Shown here one piece after another: positions 33,881-44,122 of a DNA stretch of 64,000 bases. The DNA comes from Xanthostigma xanthostigma (lineage: Eukaryota > Arthropoda > Insecta > Raphidioptera > Raphidiidae). The first letter of the stretch is position 1. Every line of letters begins with the position of its first letter. The position numbers and the translations under genes are program-made. Under the pieces are notes generated by a model. The model ran no database searches. It saw only the letters and a program-made list of their open reading frames with translations, and was not told the origin of the DNA. The DNA lies in NCBI GenBank assembly GCA_963575645.1, contig OY754465.1, positions 45,658,401 to 45,722,400 on the forward strand. The letters are read 5' to 3'.

Positions 33881-35990
33881 ATAAGATAAGATAAGATAAG
33901 ATAGCATTTATTGTCAGTAGAGATACAAATTATCTATGTGACACGTCAAAAAATTTTGGAAAACAAAAATTATTTAAAATAATCTATGAATTCATTTACA
34001 TTATAAAATGCATTTTCCAGTAAAAAATTCTTTATCTTTTTCTTGAAAACCTTTATTTCATTAATTTTAAAACTCACAGGTAGTTTATTATAAAGAGCTG
34101 CTGAGAAATTCAGTGGGCAAAACTTGAAAATATCAATACTTGCCATAGGTAATTTTATGTAATTTTTAAGACGAGTATCATGATCATGACCATCCTCTGC
34201 TAAAGAATAATTGGATTTGTTATGGTGTGCATAAATTAACGCATGGAAAATAAAGATGCAAGGTATTGTCATAATTTTTTCTCTGACAAAAAATTGTTTA
34301 CAAGAGTCATATTTTTTTATTTTGAACATTGCACGTATAATGGCCTTCTGTTTAATAAAAATCCGTGTAGAAGAAGCGTTATATCCCCATACAACAATAC
34401 CATACCTTAACAGAGGATAGACATGACCATAATAAATCGACTTTAAAATATCTTTATTGGAAAATGAATGTTGAGCTTTTCTCATGACATACACATATCG
34501 AGACAGTTTTTTGCATATATTTGTATTATGACAATCCCATTTTAAAGCGTACTGGATAGTAATTCCTAGAAATTTAGTAGCATCGATATTTTTTATTAGG
34601 TGACCGTTTGTAGAGATTCCGACGGCAGAGTCATTTCTGGATTGTGTAGTTTTGAAACGCATGAATTTGGTTTTTCCTTCATTTAAAATTAATTTGTTAT
34701 TTTCGCACCACATTTTTATGTCTGCTAAAGCGAAAGATGCATTTTGTTGAAGTTTTTCCACAGTGGGGGCTGTAAGTAAGATAGTAGTATCGTCAGCATA
34801 GATTATTACTTCAGTAGCTGATTTAATGCAATTTGGAATATCATTTATGTAAAGCAGAAATAAAACTGGTCCCAATACCGATCCTTGGGGCACACCCGTG
34901 TATACTGCTTTAGGATCAGAATAATGATCACATACATATACTCTCTGTGACCTATCACTTAAATATGACGCAATCCATGAATGACTCTCTCCTCTGAAAC
35001 CATACTTTTCTAATTTGTCTAATAGTATTTCATGATCCACAAGATCAAACGCTTTAGAAAAGTCGCAAAATATTGCTGCGCAGTGAAGTTTTTTATTTAA
35101 CTGCTCTGAAATTCTATTTATAAATCGATATATCGCTGTTTCGGTTGATCTAGATTTACAAAAACCATGTTGACATTCGGTGATAATTTTATTACTGTCA
35201 AGAAAAGACATAGCACGTTTAAGGTAGGCATGTTCCAGAATTTTTGAAAAAACTGACGGTATCGAAACAGGTCTATAGTTGGCCATACTGGTTTTATCTC
35301 CACCTTTATGAATTGGTATTACCTTTGACTCCTTTAGGACACTGGGAAAAACACCATTTTTAAACGACAAATTAATTATATATATAAACGGTGACAGAAT
35401 GAAACGGTATGCTCTTTTTAAGATTATGCTGTTAATTTCATCTGTTCCACTAGAACCCGAATTTTTCATGTCAGAAATAATTAATTCCATTTCCTTTTCG
35501 TGTACTGGGGACAAGAAGACACTGTTTGAAAAATTATTGTTTATGACATTTTTGTAATTGTTATTTCTATTGATAGTAGAACATATATTCTCAATTGAAT
35601 TGCAAAAATAATTATTGAATTCATTACTGACCATAACTGAATCACATGTTTCAAAATCGTCTACCTTTATTGTTAGCTTATTAGAATGTGTAGTTTTAAA
35701 GCTAAATTCGGAATTAATTGCCTTCCATAATGCCTTACCTTTATTTTTACTAGAATTAACATAATTTTCAAATGTACTTTGCTTCGAATTTCGCAACAAC
35801 TCTTCGTAGAATTTTTTATATAACGTATATTGGTTTCTAAACTTATTGTCACTTTTTGACAAATGAAATAAATCCATCAATTTTTCTTTATGATATGTAA
35901 TTACCGAAGATATCCATTTTGGACCTTTTTTCCTATTTGTAATTTTTAACCGCCGTTCTATTACGGTTACCGTAGGAAATCAAGGTTTTA
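33881..35990 (-). mobile_element. LINE (CR1/jockey-type), 5' truncated, long RT frame
   Basis: The frame at 33970-35880 encodes 636 residues without a stop. It continues upstream in the same frame without a start (ERRLKITNRKKGPKWISSVI) to a TGA near 35989. The reverse transcriptase spans about residues 183-415: VIPIHKGGDK, NYRPVSI, motif A FCDFSKAFDLVD (270-281), TGVPQGSVLGP (328-338) and catalytic YADD (361-364). The thumb and tail follow (YGIVVWGYN). No endonuclease precedes it, so the 5' part is lost. There is no RNase H. The 3' end is a short tail of five-base units (CTTAT on the sense strand, 33881-33903). With the catalytic residues intact this is a fairly young copy, but it cannot move on its own. 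Confidence 0.9.
33970..35880 (-). CDS. Reverse transcriptase of a non-LTR retrotransposon (partial)
   Basis: The protein copies the LINE's own RNA into DNA at a nicked target; in related elements an N-terminal endonuclease makes the nick, and that part is missing here. Residues 1-180 are a linker region with KNKGKALWKAINSEF, typical before the RT of CR1/L2/jockey-like elements. The catalytic aspartates are present in FCDFSKAFD and YADD. The first Met is only the first in the surviving frame; coding sequence runs further upstream to a TGA, so the natural start is lost. The protein is about two-thirds of the usual ORF2 length. It is the only sizeable intact coding frame in the window and belongs to the mobile element, not the host. 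Confidence 0.88.
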   Translation of the reverse strand: MMDLFHLSKSDNKFRNQYTLYKKFYEELLRNSKQSTFENYVNSSKNKGKALWKAINSEFSFKTTHSNKLTIKVDDFETCDSVMVSNEFNNYFCNSIENICSTINRNNNYKNVINNNFSNSVFLSPVHEKEMELIISDMKNSGSSGTDEINSIILKRAYRFILSPFIYIINLSFKNGVFPSVLKESKVIPIHKGGDKTSMANYRPVSIPSVFSKILEHAYLKRAMSFLDSNKIITECQHGFCKSRSTETAIYRFINRISEQLNKKLHCAAIFCDFSKAFDLVDHEILLDKLEKYGFRGESHSWIASYLSDRSQRVYVCDHYSDPKAVYTGVPQGSVLGPVLFLLYINDIPNCIKSATEVIIYADDTTILLTAPTVEKLQQNASFALADIKMWCENNKLILNEGKTKFMRFKTTQSRNDSAVGISTNGHLIKNIDATKFLGITIQYALKWDCHNTNICKKLSRYVYVMRKAQHSFSNKDILKSIYYGHVYPLLRYGIVVWGYNASSTRIFIKQKAIIRAMFKIKKYDSCKQFFVREKIMTIPCIFIFHALIYAHHNKSNYSLAEDGHDHDTRLKNYIKLPMASIDIFKFCPLNFSAALYNKLPVSFKINEIKVFKKKIKNFLLENAFYNVNEFIDYFK

Positions 35991-36345
35991 GCAAGCTTGA
36001 CTTTCTACAAATCATCTTGGCACCCTGAAAAAGTGAATTAACAGAAGACACATCATTTGCATAATTTAATTTTTAGTTATTTTGTTTTTTGAATAATTGG
36101 TTTACGTGCCACTTTTTTTAAATTCTTGTTTTTATATTTAAACAGACAAGGCCATTTATTTTCTTTTTGAATTTACTTAAGCAATTTAAAACCGAAATTT
36201 ATGTGTATAGAGAAGCTATTTACGCGTTTGCTGTGGGGTGGATGCCGGTTTTTTATGTGCATTAATAATTTATCGACGTTCTTATACCATGCGTTGGACA
36301 AATAAGTAACTTTTCGCAAGACGCTGCGATCAATGTATCATCAAC
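35991..36345. other. AT-rich flank of the LINE
   Basis: May include a little more decayed LINE sequence near 36000-36040, but I cannot read a convincing protein there. Confidence 0.35.
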
Positions 36346-36349
36346 ATAT

Positions 36350-37007
36350 TGTAACAAAACTGCTGTAGTCCGTGGCGGAAATTATTTATTTGCAATTATA
36401 AATGTTTAATAAACAGTTAAACACACAAACGAAAGCGTACAGAAATAATAACGTTAACAGAAACAAAACTAATAGTTCTAGATAACAAAATAAAGACTAA
36501 GTAACAGAGAATAAAGAATCACTAAATTATACACAAAATATTCACTACACACAGGAACACAACACAAAGTTTATCAGCACACTTATCTATTAACTATAAG
36601 TCATTTATTTAAAACCACTCACTAAAGTTATAATTTATTTCCACAGTATAATTTATCTCGTAATAATTATGTCGTAATGCCAGAGCACTATGTCAACACA
36701 ACGAACAGCTCCAATAACTGACTAATTTATGTAGTAATGCCAGAGCACTATGTCAACTCAACGAACAGCTCCAACAACTGACTAACTGACTTGCTCACTC
36801 TGCTTCGCCTTATATATTTTCTCTGTACATCTTCTAGAATATTCGGGTCGAATCGAGAGTTCCTTTCCTTTACATGTGTATGGGTCTCCAAGGTCGGGTG
36901 TCCGTTACTTGCTTCCATTGTTGTTTGTTGACCTCCGAGTATTGTATAGTCTTTTCTAGAAACTCCTATAGGCGCATCACTGGGGGGGGGGGGGGTAATG
37001 CGCAACA
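36350..37007 (-). mobile_element. Solo LTR, gypsy-like family (antisense)
   Basis: Plus strand starts TGTAACAAAACTGC, ends ATGCGCAACA; 658 bp. Exact duplication ATAT at 36346-36349 and 37008-37011. Contains a tandem duplication near 36670-36785 (CCAGAGCACTATGTCAAC twice) and a G run near 36982-36995. Very similar to the 28092 copy. Confidence 0.9.
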
Positions 37008-37254
37008 ATATTTTTAAGGACGTTATGTCGTTTAATGTAACTATTACAAAATAATAATTAAAATATTTTAATAATACCGAAACATAAAAACGAATTACAT
37101 AAAGCAATTATTTTATAGACACTCTGTACATGCACTGTTTTTACTGTATTATCCAAAATAAACATTACCTATATACAATATACCTACTTGAATGTATTCT
37201 TGAGGAAGAAATTAAACATACCTATAACGACCCCCTATAAAATATAGCGATAGT

Positions 37255-37330
37255 AAAATGACTCATTTCGCACTAGTGCATAAAGTAAAACGAAAGTAAT
37301 TCGAAACGTGGTCGTACTTCCAGTTTCATT
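37255..37330 (-). repeat. Family E repeat, reversed fragment
   Basis: CATTTCGCACTAGTGCATAA and GGTCGTACTTCCAG match the reverse of 6300-6365. Confidence 0.5.
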
Positions 37331-37514
37331 GTAAATGTTTGAAAAACCAACGCAGACTGCAATTTATTGGAAGTGATACCTTGTTCAAAAATGAACTGTC
37401 GAAAAATTGCTTTTTAGTGAATTTAAAATACGTAGTTTGCACGTCATTAAATATGAACCAACTTTTTTTAATATTTGATTACTAAATTTGAACTATAAAA
37501 TAAAATAAGACACC

Positions 37515-37790
37515 TTGGTATAATGGTATGATGAAATTAACGGGATACAAGGCTACATATAAATACAATTTTTATTCACTAGAACTTCATTTAATAATCA
37601 ACGTTTCAGCAAAAATTATTGCCTTCTTCAGGACCTTAAAAATGTCTAGTGACTTTTTACTAGACATTTTTAAGGTCCTGAAGAAGACAATAATTTTTGC
37701 CGAAACGTTGACTATTAAATGAAGTTCTAGTGAATAAAAATTGTTTTTATATTTATAGCCTTATATCCCGTTAATTTCATTATAAATTTG
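37515..37790. repeat. Long near-perfect palindrome
   Basis: Arms of about 125-130 bp (37526-37650 and 37651-37785) meet at a centre of GTCTAGTGACTTTTTACTAGAC. Outer ends read ATGAAATTAACGGG and CCCGTTAATTTCAT. Only a handful of mismatches separate the arms. Each arm has CCTGAAGAAG...GCCGAAACGTTG or its complement. Probably a palindromic MITE. Confidence 0.85.
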
Positions 37791-37799
37791 AACTAGACA

Positions 37800-38165
37800 T
37801 ATGTTTTAAAACTACTGAACCAATTTATGTAAAATTTATTTGGAATAACTCTGAGGGTATGAATTATTAAATAGAAAAATAATTAATCATTAAAATCGGT
37901 TTCACACAGGCGTAGATATCGTGAAACATTAAAAAATTAAACTAGTGAACCGATTTAAGTAACATTTATGTGAGATCACCCGTAAGATCTGCCGTATTAA
38001 ATAATACAAGAATTATCAACATCGATTTACAATTAATGCTATAACCATTGAACCGATTTGAAGACAAACTATATGGGGTTAATCCAATAACAAGCTGAAC
38101 AAAATTTCAAATCTCTTCACACCTGGCGTTTCTATCGCGGAATATTGGAAGTTGTTAAAAATAAA
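37800..38165. repeat. Diverged tandem repeat, about 110-bp units
   Basis: (A/T)ACTACTGAACCAATTTATGT, TAGTGAACCGATTTAAGTAA and CATTGAACCGATTTGAAGAC recur at roughly 110-bp spacing. Such blocks are common near the 3' ends of insect elements. No gene is seen. Confidence 0.45.
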
Positions 38166-38168
38166 CTA

Positions 38169-39050
38169 AAGGGTGATTTTTTAAGAGTGTCCGAACTTCT
38201 ATCCGAGAAGGCTGTGAAATGAACTGTCACTTTTCGCGCTTGCAGTGTCAGAATTATTCAGTATAGTCTGGCAAATCATTATGGAAAGAATAACACCAGA
38301 GCAACGCTTGCAAATTGTCCAAATTTATTATCAAAACCAGTGTTCTGTGCGCCAAACTTATAGAGCACTTCGTGAATTCTATGGTGCCCATAATCGCCCA
38401 ACCGAAAGATGTATTCGCCGATTTATAGACAAATTTTAAACGCAATTTACATTACTCGATATTAAAACAAAAACCAGAGAAAAATCTGTGCGTTCCCAAG
38501 AAAATATCGCCGCTGTAGCTGCCAGTGTTGATGAAGACCCAAATTTGTCAATTCGTAGACGTTCGCAAGATCTTGGTCTGGTGCCTTACAAGATCCAGCT
38601 TACCCAAGAACTTAAGCCGCAAGATCATCGTTTGCGTCGTACGTTCGCTGAATGGTCTCTTAGTCAATTGCAACTTGATCCAGAATTTAACCGCAAAATT
38701 TTGTTCAGCGACGAAGCTCATTTTTGGTTAAACGGTTACGTCAATAAACAGAATTGCCGCATTTGGAGTGAAAATAATCCCAAAATGATTCAACAATTGC
38801 CGTTGCATTAGAACACAACATAACGCGGACAATTGCAGACATAAGTCCACAATTGCTTGAAAAAGTGGTCAGAAATTGGATTGACAGAATGCGCTTTGTT
38901 AGAAGAAGCCGCGGCGGACATTTGACCGAAATTATTTTCAAACATTAATGCCATTAAATGTTATTTCACATAAAATAAATAGTTTAGAGCTATCTAATAT
39001 GGTTGTTGTTTAATTTAAAAAAGTTCAGACACTCTTAAAAAATCATTCTT
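38169..39050 (+). mobile_element. Tc1/mariner-type transposon, internally deleted
   Basis: Terminal inverted repeats AAGGGTGATTTTTTAAGAGT (left) and ACTCTTAAAAAATCATTCTT (right) are flanked by the TA duplication usual in this superfamily (38167-38168 and 39051-39052). At 882 bp it is shorter than an intact element of about 1.3 kb. The transposase within is broken. Confidence 0.88.
38281..38948 (+). pseudogene. Tc1/mariner-type transposase remnant
   Basis: The frame starts with MERITPEQRLQIVQIYYQNQ, a helix-turn-helix of the kind that opens these DNA-cutting enzymes. An in-frame TAA interrupts it at 38437-38439. It goes on as REKSVRSQENIAAVAASVDE and DPNLSIRRRSQDLGL, then jumps to VPYKIQLTQELKPQ, a deletion that removes part of the second DNA-binding helix. 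The catalytic-core motif FSDEAHFWLNG with one of the catalytic aspartates is present. After QQLPLH a larger deletion removes the middle of the catalytic domain, including the other acidic residues. The true C-terminus RRSRGGHLTEIIFKH remains in another frame and ends at 38946-38948. It cannot make active enzyme. I am unsure of the exact subgroup. Confidence 0.85.
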
Positions 39051-39052
39051 TA

Positions 39053-39537
39053 TATGCATCGAAATCATAATCTCGGAAATCCGACTAGAATTCGTGACGT
39101 GTTACCTCGATCCGACTGTACAATAGACACTATTCATTGGCTTCGCACAATCTTCCAGGGCCGGCGGACTGAAGTCGTGTCCGCTTGAATGGAACCCGAC
39201 ACGGTGAAAGTAACAAGAATCGAATTTTATTGAAACGCTTTAATGTTTCAAATACGAAATTCGTTCGTGCCAACGAGGGTCGTTAAAATCCAGGCGCACC
39301 CACCCACGCCTTCGGGCCGGTAGGATGACTGCGAAGAGGAGAGGGGGATCGGGCCGTACTTAACGCGCACCGTATTTCGTTTTAACGGAGCCCAGATTTT
39401 GTAATCGGTGCCGTTATTGCGATGCTTGTCCGAGATTGACTTATGAATCTTTTATAAGGTTTGCTTCTCTTTCTCTCACACATGCACCTAATTCACACAC
39501 ATAATATAGACGATCCACTTCGTTTCACTTGTCAATG
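39053..39537. other. GC-rich, apparently single-copy segment
   Basis: From about 39110 to 39430 the G+C content is clearly above the surroundings, with CCCACCCACGCC and GGCCGGTAGGATG blocks. It matches no repeat in the window and has no convincing reading frame. It could be host regulatory sequence, an exon end or a fragment of foreign DNA. Confidence 0.45.
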
Positions 39538-40035
39538 AATGTAACTAGTGTTGGGAATAATCGAATTAATTTAATAATCGAAAGTTTGCTATTCGAATGA
39601 TTTTGATAATCGAAAGGTTGCTATTAGAATGATTTTGACAATCAAAAGGATGCTATTCGAATGATTTTTATAATCGAATGATTTATTCGAAATGATTCCT
39701 TCGCATGGTGTATCTGTATCATAATAATAGTCCAAGAGCTATCAAACCTTTTTGGGTAGGTATTTGAGGCAGCTTGAAAATCGAAGACATCCTAGCTAAA
39801 GGATATTTGGGCCTAGCCAAACTGTGAATTTTGAACTATGCGAAATTTTATTTGCAAAAAGGTCCTTAAAGGATTTTGAAATTTTAATACCTTCAAAATT
39901 AGTATTGTATAAAATAAAAAAAAGACGAGAGGTGTTGTGGAACACCCGGTTGGAATGAAGTTCTTTTCGCTATTTATTATGTATCATATAATTTTTTACT
40001 AATTTGTCTGATAAATTATTCGAAAATTTTATTTG

Positions 40036-40175
40036 TAATAATAATAATAATAATAATTTATTCCCACGAAAAAATGTCTATATACAATTTACTCATATTG
40101 TTACATTATGGAATTAACCTATCCAACTTGGCAGAGCCAGTGCTAGGATAGGTTAATAACTATATATTATTAAAC
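40036..40175 (-). repeat. LINE 3' end (reversed) inside the hAT element
   Basis: A TAA repeat (40037-40060) followed by TTTATTCCCACGAAAAAATG; on the minus strand this is an AATAAA-containing 3' end with an ATT tail. Confidence 0.5.
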
Positions 40176-40230
40176 AAAAATTAATCGTGTGATTTGAAAC
40201 TCTAAAAAAAATAAAAATAACATTTGTTGC

Positions 40231-40300
40231 GCATCGGGAATCGAACCCGGGACACCCGCATGGCAGATGAATATTCTACCACTGAACCATACGTTTAATA
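40231..40300 (-). other. tRNA-Gly(GCC)-like sequence, degenerate
   Basis: On the minus strand: GGTTCAGTGGTAGAATATTC (A-box half), an anticodon region CATCTGCCATG with GCC, and GGGTTCGATTCCCGATGC (B-box half). The 3' acceptor GATGC is kept but the 5' acceptor strand is not (ACGTATGG), so it cannot form a normal acceptor stem. The sequence continues GCGCAACAAATG and a T-rich run. Likely a tRNA pseudogene inside a mobile element. Confidence 0.65.
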
Positions 40301-41084
40301 ACAAATCGTGAAGTTAGAAAGCGTTGCATTTCACAAAATATTGTCAAAAAACCGACTTATATTTGAAATGGCATCCGTTTTTGAACAAATGCAATGTTTT
40401 TATTTTAAGACAGAACATACGCATTCTTTAAATGTCCACAACACACTGTGTAACAGAAAAGGATAACCAGTCGGCGTGTGCGATTTATGAATTTTGCTCT
40501 CGGTTTCGAGAGAGTTACTTACATACAATATAATAGACGTAAGTAATCGTATTCAATACAGTACAATGCATTAGTATCTCAACTGGTTAGGTACTATATA
40601 CAATTCATTCTATTTGTCTAGTGACTCTAGTCATTCGATATGATTATTATAACGAATGAATTTACGTCTAGTTTTCAATTATGAGACTTGAGAATGTCAC
40701 GTGCAAGCAGTGATTCATAGAACAGAAGCAGATAAAAGATAAGTTATCATATTCAATATTGTGAAATGCAATCTGAATGAATCAATTACATGCTAAAGAA
40801 TAAAGAGAGAGCTTAGTATAATGAATTATTACGGGATATTGTATTATAAGTCGTATAATATCTCAAGACATCTCGAGATATTTTTATAATACAATCGTTC
40901 GACAATTTTCATTCGAAGTATCCCATCACTAAATGTAACACCACTGAGAGGTACACTTATTTTCAAAGGACACACTGACCTGAGACGACAAACCATTTTA
41001 CGATTAAATACAGTGTGTCCAGTGGTATTAGAGACATATTGGACTTTAACACGGAACTATGATATTTTGTTCATATTATTTTCT

Positions 41085-41560
41085 TCATATCTCGATCGAA
41101 AGTGCATACTTTCGGCACCACTGCACCAGTTGTAAGGCAGAAAGTCTACCATTTACTCCTTGGTGGTATAACACACACTAACGCGGGAAGTTCGTACGTT
41201 GGTGCGGTAGTAAAGCAAAAACAACCAATCAACTGTTGTTTAGATGTCGTTTCCATAGCAATCCTATTAGATTTTAGCTAATAGTCGCAAACAGCTGTCA
41301 TTCTTGTTTAGACGTATAACCTCAAAGCTTCTTGCATAGAATTTATCTATGTTTTTATGTAATTAATTAATTAATTAATGTATTTAATAAGCGTGCTCAC
41401 GACCGAGGTATGAAGAAAATAGTATAGGTACACCATACTGGCCGAAAGTGTGATTTTTGCCCTTCGCCTCAGGAATCACGGCGCACAGGGCAAGATATCA
41501 CACTTTCGGCCCTTGTGGTGTAATATACTATTACTCCCCGTGAAAAGTTTTTGTCAATAT
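41085..41560. repeat. Left arm of a 2.5-kb inverted repeat
   Basis: About 450 bp matching the reverse complement of 43120-43570. Contains TCGATCGAAAG, AAGGCAGAAAGTCTA, ACCAATCAACTGTTGTTTA, an ATTAATTAATTAATTAATG run, and ends with a hairpin GGCCGAAAGTGTGAT ... ATCACACTTTCGGCC. Confidence 0.8.
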
Positions 41561-42539
41561 TTTTATGGACGGGTTCTAAATATCCTTACCTACTCATAAT
41601 TTTGTCAATTTGTTTTAAAAAAATTCAAATTTTTTTAAAATAATATAATTTCTTCACCAAAAAATGTCATAATTGGAGTTTTTTGAAACTCTAATTTTAA
41701 TTATAACCCTAAAAATCAACACTCAAATGTTTATAAAAATTATTTATATATTTTTTTTAAATATATGGTTTATTGACCTCTACATCTTCTGCCATGTCAG
41801 TTACGTTCGCGTTCGTTCGAATTCCGATGTCAACGAGACAAAATGAAAATAATAATTTAAGAAATATATTTATAATTAATATTAATATAAATTACTTATG
41901 GTATTGTCATGGGTTCTAAATAGGTGTGTAAAATTTCAAAGCATTTGAAATTAAAGAAAATTTAAACATTTTTAACGTTTTGATATAATTGATAAAAATA
42001 TAAAACATTAACAAATATAAAGGCAAATTCAATTGTATAAAAAAATGTAGAAGGGGGCTGACGAATCAAGCTTCCATCGGGGCCGCTTGTATATATAATT
42101 TAATTTTAGATAAATGTAAAATTCGGAAGCGTCATTGTTACATAATATAACATTGTGCAACATCCTGTGAGAGCTTGCCAATACATTTTCTGTCTTTATA
42201 GCATAAGAAAACATTGACTTCTCTCAGAAACTGACAGTGCGTTAAGATATTGCGGATTATATAATATTTCAACTAAAATATAGGCACACGCTTACACACT
42301 TGTAAAATGCGTATTTTAAAGCTGAATTCACACGAGGTATCTGAAATGGGCGCATGTATTCAGGGCCGTCTTTGGGACATGCGAGGCCCTGGACCAAAAA
42401 AAGCTTGGAGACCCCCTTAAGGAATTCGTAACGGGTAAATAGAAGATCAATGTTCACGAATAGGCTCTTTTTATCATAATATATATTTTAATTCATTTGG
42501 GTTGAATTTCGTAATTCAAATAGTCATAAATAGTATATA
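41561..42539. other. AT-rich interior between the inverted arms
   Basis: No transposase frame is visible. Near 42320-42440 the sequence is GC-richer (GGGCCGTCTTTGGGACATGC) and could be another small insertion. Confidence 0.4.
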
Positions 42540-43090
42540 ATTATTCTTATATTGAATCCAATCTTCGGTATGGTATCATTTTCTGGGGTTCTTCTTCACA
42601 TACAAAAGATTTATTTCGCATACAGAAGAGGCTCGTAAGAGTTATTAATAATGTAAGTCCTCGTCAGTCATGCAAACCATTATTTAAAACATGCAAAATT
42701 TTAACAATTTACGACCTTTATGTTTACGAATCAGTTCTTTTCGTGAAAAAGCATCCACATATTTTTTTGTCTAATGTCAGTTAAGTCATGAGCACAACAC
42801 TCGTAATAAGGATAACTATGTACCTACTGTCTCTTACTCGCAACAATAAAAATGTTTGCAATCATTTGGTAAAAATGTACAATCACTTACCCGATTCTTT
42901 TAAAAAACTTTCTTTAAATGCTTTTAAAATTAAGGTTAAAAGCCATCTATTAAATGTAAATAACTACTCAGTTTTAAACTTTTTTATGCTCCAATTTTAA
43001 AAATATTTATTAATAATTATGTGACATGTTTTTTATCTTTGTAGTATGACGCATTCCATACTTATTTGGGTACCAACGGAAATAAAGTAC

Positions 43091-43118
<28 letters not shown>
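42540..43118 (+). pseudogene. LINE reverse-transcriptase C-terminal fragment
   Basis: Reads YGIIFWGSSSHTKDLF after a frame adjustment, then RLVRVINNVSPRQSCKPLFK and LTIYDLYVYESVLFVKK, the same region as at 15506 and 34.4 kb. A later segment (42850-43000) reads NHLVKMYNHLPDSFKKLSLN. It has frame breaks. AATAAA precedes an ATT triplet tail at about 43088-43118. The tail abuts the right inverted arm. Confidence 0.75.
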
Positions 43119-43119
<1 letters not shown>

Positions 43120-43123
<4 letters not shown>

Positions 43124-43570
43124 ACGACAAGGGCCGAAAGTGTGATATTCTTGCCCTAACGCGCTATGATGCCTGAGGCGAAGTCGAGGACATCATGGCG
43201 CAAAGGGCAAGGATATCACACTTTCGACCAGTGTGCTGTATACTATTTTTGTTCATACCTTGGTCGTAAGCACGCTTATTAAATACATTAATTAATTAAT
43301 TAATTATTAATTACATAAAACACAGATAGATAGTTATATGTAAAAACACGAATGACAGCTGTTCGCGACTATTAGCTTAGATGTAATAGGGTTGCTATAG
43401 AAACCACATTTAAACAACAGTTGATTGGTTGTTTTCGCTTTACTACCGCACGAACGTACGAACTTCCCGTATTGTACCCACCAAGGAGTAAATGTTAGAC
43501 TTTCTGCCTTACAAATTGATGCGGAAAGTATGCGCTTTCGATCGAGGTTTGAAGAAAAAATGTTTCATAT
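43120..43570. repeat. Right arm of a 2.5-kb inverted repeat
   Basis: Reverse complement of the left arm at 41085-41560 with scattered changes. The terminal hairpin is larger here (GGGCCGAAAGTGTGATATTC ... ATCACACTTTCGACC). The two arms may be one fold-back element or two separate MITE copies in opposite orientation. Confidence 0.8.
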
Positions 43571-44122
43571 TGTTATACTTCAATAAAATTTATCAAACAG
43601 AGATTTAGTCGGTGAAAAGGTTGATGAGAGTCGGAGGCAATTTTCAACAACACTACCATGCTCAGCATTCTTAAAACAGGGAAAAACATTTTTTTCGGAA
43701 AGAAAATAATGTAATTCGCGTTTAACCCCGATCGGGGGTGGTTTTTGGCCGTTTTAAGAGGTTGCGCAACCCCAAATTTAAATTTTAATATCACCACCGT
43801 GTTCAGCATCCTCGAAAACGGGGGTAGGAGGTAATCTCGTTCCGGCTCAAATTATTTACATTTATCGAAGTTTTTCCCGACTCACACATGCCACTAGCTA
43901 CCCAAATCTCTATTATAATATGTGGGCGAGCAACTGCATAAATATATTTTTAATTTTGAGGTTTTGGTGTGCACACGCTTCTACCAACCATTTTATTCTG
44001 TTTATTTTGATGATACAATGTGCGCGCGTATCGTAAAAATAAAAAGTATCACTTTAAAAAATGTAAATGCAGACGTTTTTCTTTTAAACTTAAAAAAAAT
44101 AGGTATAGGTACCTACGAATAG
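43571..44122. other. Intergenic with a short internal repeat
   Basis: CACTACCATGCTCAGCATTCTTAAAAC near 43650 and CACCACCGTGTTCAGCATCCTCGAAAAC near 43790 are diverged repeats. No gene is seen. Confidence 0.4.

Larger units (their letters stand above)
39546..40931. mobile_element. hAT-like element, perfect 8-bp duplication, with nested pieces
   Basis: Ends TAGTGTTGGGA and TCCCATCACTA; AATGTAAC lies on both sides (39538-39545 and 40932-40939). Near the left end ATTCGAATGATTTT-type units repeat three or four times, and ATTCGA-rich sequence recurs near the right end, typical of transposase-binding subterminal repeats. No transposase. It carries a reversed LINE tail (40036) and a tRNA-Gly-like sequence (40231). 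Length 1386 bp. Confidence 0.85.

Noticed and set aside
35118..35303. Second frame inside the LINE
   Set aside because: It is a shadow of the RT frame in another phase.
36748..37107. 119-residue frame on the minus strand
   Set aside because: It lies within and across the edge of a solo LTR, includes the G run, and has no homologous frame in the other LTRs.
40231..40300. Functional tRNA-Gly gene
   Set aside because: The 5' acceptor strand does not pair with the 3' strand, and the copy lies inside a hAT element.
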